From assembly GCF_013778505.1 (NCBI RefSeq), contig NZ_JAAOWU010000008.1, forward strand, positions 62,001 through 126,000: a stretch of DNA of 64,000 nt, written 5' to 3'. Both the position numbers and the translations under genes were made by a program. The stretch is from Pseudomonas sivasensis. Its GTDB lineage: Bacteria; Pseudomonadota; Gammaproteobacteria; Pseudomonadales; Pseudomonadaceae. The notes under the pieces were generated by a model that was not told where the DNA came from, did no database searches, and saw nothing but the letters and a program-made list of their open reading frames with translations. Positions 61,904 through 64,000 of the stretch are shown here, in pieces; the stretch's first letter is position 1, and every line of letters begins with the position of its first letter.

Positions 61904-64000
61904 GACGTCTCCCCACCGCGTGCAGTTTTAGATAGAGGTGCTAGCCCACTGAGCAACCCGTGCAGCCCTTGCAGGGGCACCGGTAGCCAGGTCGGGCGAT
62001 TCTCCGCTTCGTAAGCCACTTCGTACGCGGCCTTCTCCAGGCTGAACAAGGTCAGCGCGGCGTCCTGGCCTTTGGCATCCTGCCAGTCATGCGCCAGTGT
62101 AGACGTAGCTGTCTGATAAGCCTGGATAAATGCCTCGCGTGCTTCATTCAGATAGCGATCGGTCACGCGCCTGCGGGCCAGATCGGCTTGCGGCGAATGA
62201 TCCACACCTTGCACATTCAAGGCCATGGCCGCCGCGTAATCAAACGAGCGCAGTACGCCGCTCACATCTTTATACGGGCTGTGCTTGCCACGCCGCTCAT
62301 GCAATGGCCTGGCTGGCTCGCCTTCAAAGTCGATCAGGTAAGCATCGCCCTTCACCACCAGTACCTGGCCCAAGTGCAAATCACCGTGAACCCGAATACG
62401 CAGCCCGCCCAACGTGGCTTTCGCCAACGCCTGGACATGGGCGCCGATGGCTTTTTTCTGCGCCAGCAAGTCACTGACCAGTGCCTGATCCGCCGGGTTC
62501 AATGTGTGTTGATGCAACTTGAGCAATTGCAGCGCGCGGTCAAGCTGTGCGCCCACGTCCTTGGCCCAGGCCTGAGTGTCCTTGGCCGTAGTGACTTCGG
62601 GTTTGAAGTCCTTGTTGTCAGTCTTCGCGCCTAGCACCAGGTGCATTTCCCCCAAGCGCTGGCCGAGCAACCCGGCAAAGTCCGCCAGTTCACCCAAGGC
62701 GTTGTAGTGCTGTTCCTGCTCGGAGATGGCCTGCGCCAGTTCATCGCGAATCGCGCGTTCCAGGTTGTTCTGGGTCCAGCTCCAGGCGTCGCCCTGATTG
62801 CTCAAGTAACCCTGGGCAATCATCAGCAGGTTGTCCTGGCCATCGGCGTCGCGACGAATCATCGAGCCCAGCAGCGGCGAGATATTCGGGTAATCGGCAG
62901 CGGTGAGGTAGGCGCTCATTTCCAGCTCCGGGTGTACGCCGGCGCTGACTTTGCGGATCAACTTGAGCACCAGGCTCTCGCCCACCACCACCGAACTGTT
63001 GGACTGCTCGGCGGACAAGTAGCGTACTTGGGCGTCGTCCGTCAGTTGCAGCGGGGCCAGATGCGGCGTGGCTTCAAAGCGTAAATCGCCTTCGCTGGAA
63101 GTGAGCACCGTACCCGCCTGCAGCCCCTGGATCACCGCGCGGATGAAGTGCTCCAGGCTGAAGGCATCGGTGACCAGCCCCACCTGCCGCGTACGCCGCA
63201 CACGAGCCAGAGCCAATTGTTGCGGCAAGGCACTGGTGAACTGATCTTCACCCAGGAAGCCAAAGGGCAGTTGATAGCGACTGACTTGGCCGCCGCTGGT
63301 GACATCAATTTCACTGAGCAACACCGGATGCTCCGGGTCGCCAAACCGCACGCCGTAAGCGATGTTCACGCTGTCGATGGCGGTGTCCTTACCGGCGAAC
63401 CAGCGCCGCTTGGGCAGCCAGGCCGGCAACGAGGTCTGCTCCAGGGTGGTGCGACAAGGTTCTTCGAGCAATTCTTCCATGCGTTTTTTCAGTACCAGAG
63501 TGGTGAAGTCAGGGATGCTCTGCGCCGGTTCCACATGCCAACTGGGCATCTGGTTTTCCGCCGCCAGTACAAACCAATAGAAGCCGTAGGGCGCCAGCGT
63601 CAGCAGGAAATTCAACTGGCCAATGGGCGGGAAAGCGTTTCCGCCAAGCATCTCCACCGGCACCATCCCTGCGAAGGCAGAGAGGTCCAATTCCGCCGCC
63701 TGGGCGCTGCGGGACACGTTGGCCACACACAGGATAATTTCCGTACGGCCGTCTTCCCCGGTGTATTCACGGGTATAGGCCAGGATGCGGCGATTGCTCG
63801 GCGAGAGCATTTTCAAACTGCCCCGCCCAAACGCCTTGGATTGCTTGCGCACCGCCAACATGCGCCGATTCCAGTTAAGCAGTGAGTGCGGGTCTTGAGT
63901 CTGGGTTTCGACGTTGACCGACTGGTAGCCGTACAGCGGGTCCATGATCGGCGGCAGCACCAGGCTGGCCGGATCGGCGCGGGAGAAGCCGCCGTTACGG
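61900..64000 (-). CDS. treS: Trehalose synthase-maltokinase fusion (5' part outside window)
   Basis: The frame is open to the right edge: [10 protein letters not shown], then [16 protein letters not shown] is the late part of the TreS GH13 barrel. After about 140 aa of the barrel's C-terminal region comes the maltokinase module from [18 protein letters not shown] onward, with [10 protein letters not shown] at its start and kinase motifs [13 protein letters not shown] and YLIDFEGEP near the end. TreS interconverts maltose and trehalose, and the kinase makes maltose-1-phosphate, the donor for GlgE. The gene overlaps glgB by 4 bp. The visible part ends at base 64000. Confidence 0.92.
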   Translation of the reverse strand, partial: RNGGFSRADPASLVLPPIMDPLYGYQSVNVETQTQDPHSLLNWNRRMLAVRKQSKAFGRGSLKMLSPSNRRILAYTREYTGEDGRTEIILCVANVSRSAQAAELDLSAFAGMVPVEMLGGNAFPPIGQLNFLLTLAPYGFYWFVLAAENQMPSWHVEPAQSIPDFTTLVLKKRMEELLEEPCRTTLEQTSLPAWLPKRRWFAGKDTAIDSVNIAYGVRFGDPEHPVLLSEIDVTSGGQVSRYQLPFGFLGEDQFTSALPQQLALARVRRTRQVGLVTDAFSLEHFIRAVIQGLQAGTVLTSSEGDLRFEATPHLAPLQLTDDAQVRYLSAEQSNSSVVVGESLVLKLIRKVSAGVHPELEMSAYLTAADYPNISPLLGSMIRRDADGQDNLLMIAQGYLSNQGDAWSWTQNNLERAIRDELAQAISEQEQHYNALGELADFAGLLGQRLGEMHLVLGAKTDNKDFKPEVTTAKDTQAWAKDVGAQLDRALQLLKLHQHTLNPADQALVSDLLAQKKAIGAHVQALAKATLGGLRIRVHGDLHLGQVLVVKGDAYLIDFEGEPARPLHERRGKHSPYKDVSGVLRSFDYAAAMALNVQGVDHSPQADLARRRVTDRYLNEAREAFIQAYQTATSTLAHDWQDAKGQDAALTLFSLEKAAYEVAYEAENRPTWLPVPLQGLHGLLSGLAPLSKTARGGETS

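Overview
The window looks like chromosome from a fluorescent Pseudomonas of the P. fluorescens group. The evidence is high GC, AGGA-type ribosome binding sites, many short intergenic palindromes built on the GTGGGAGGGGGCTTGC theme (Pseudomonas REP elements), and a gene repertoire typical of the group. I recognise no tRNA, rRNA, CRISPR array, insertion sequence or prophage. Both ends cut through genes: the left end lies inside a large protein with a YopT-like protease tail, the right end inside a trehalose synthase-maltokinase fusion.

Layout. 0-1 kb: toxin-like C-terminus. 1-5.4 kb: PatB/MalY C-S lyase, an SsuF-like molbindin, and a divergent sulfonate-type ABC importer behind a sigma-54-like promoter; the theme is organosulfur use. 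5.4-6.9 kb: FecI/FecR pair without a receptor. 7-17.4 kb: a complete non-phosphorylative L-rhamnose cluster with a divergent LysR regulator, MFS carrier, L-rhamnonate dehydratase, KDR aldolase, lactaldehyde dehydrogenase, lactonase, mutarotase, RhaT, L-rhamnose dehydrogenase and OprB-type porin. 17.4-20 kb: cyclic-nucleotide-domain MscS channel and pirin. 20-24.1 kb: two-component system facing a CirA-like TonB receptor, both next to Fur-box-like sites. 24.2-29.7 kb: divergent Bcr/CflA-type MFS exporter and RND efflux operon around a perfect AT-rich dyad.

29.8-32.2 kb is the oddest stretch: two AT-richer paralogous small genes of unknown function, a perfect 48-bp palindrome, a decayed fragment of an M20 peptidase gene, then the intact peptidase. 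This looks like a tandem duplication followed by decay. 32.3-36.8 kb: diguanylate cyclase, then a rubredoxin / TIM-barrel / LysE-exporter operon divergent from a MocR regulator, which looks like a small uncharacterised metabolic unit. 36.8-41.7 kb: stand-alone serralysin, and a methionine-type ABC importer led by a 2OG-Fe(II) oxygenase. 41.8-50.8 kb: housekeeping genes including nrdB with two NrdR boxes, a DUF1289 protein, an RNA methyltransferase-like protein, phosphatidylcholine synthase, a TSUP permease, NudC, a dienoyl-CoA isomerase-like crotonase, a UPF0149 protein and a stand-alone AroA. 50.8-59.6 kb: TetR/quinone-reductase pair, GNAT, LysR/MFS pair, CAP-domain protein, hybrid histidine kinase and a second diguanylate cyclase. 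59.7-64 kb: GlgB and TreS-maltokinase of alpha-glucan/trehalose metabolism.

All functions are inferred from the translated sequence, visible motifs and gene order; no database search was run.
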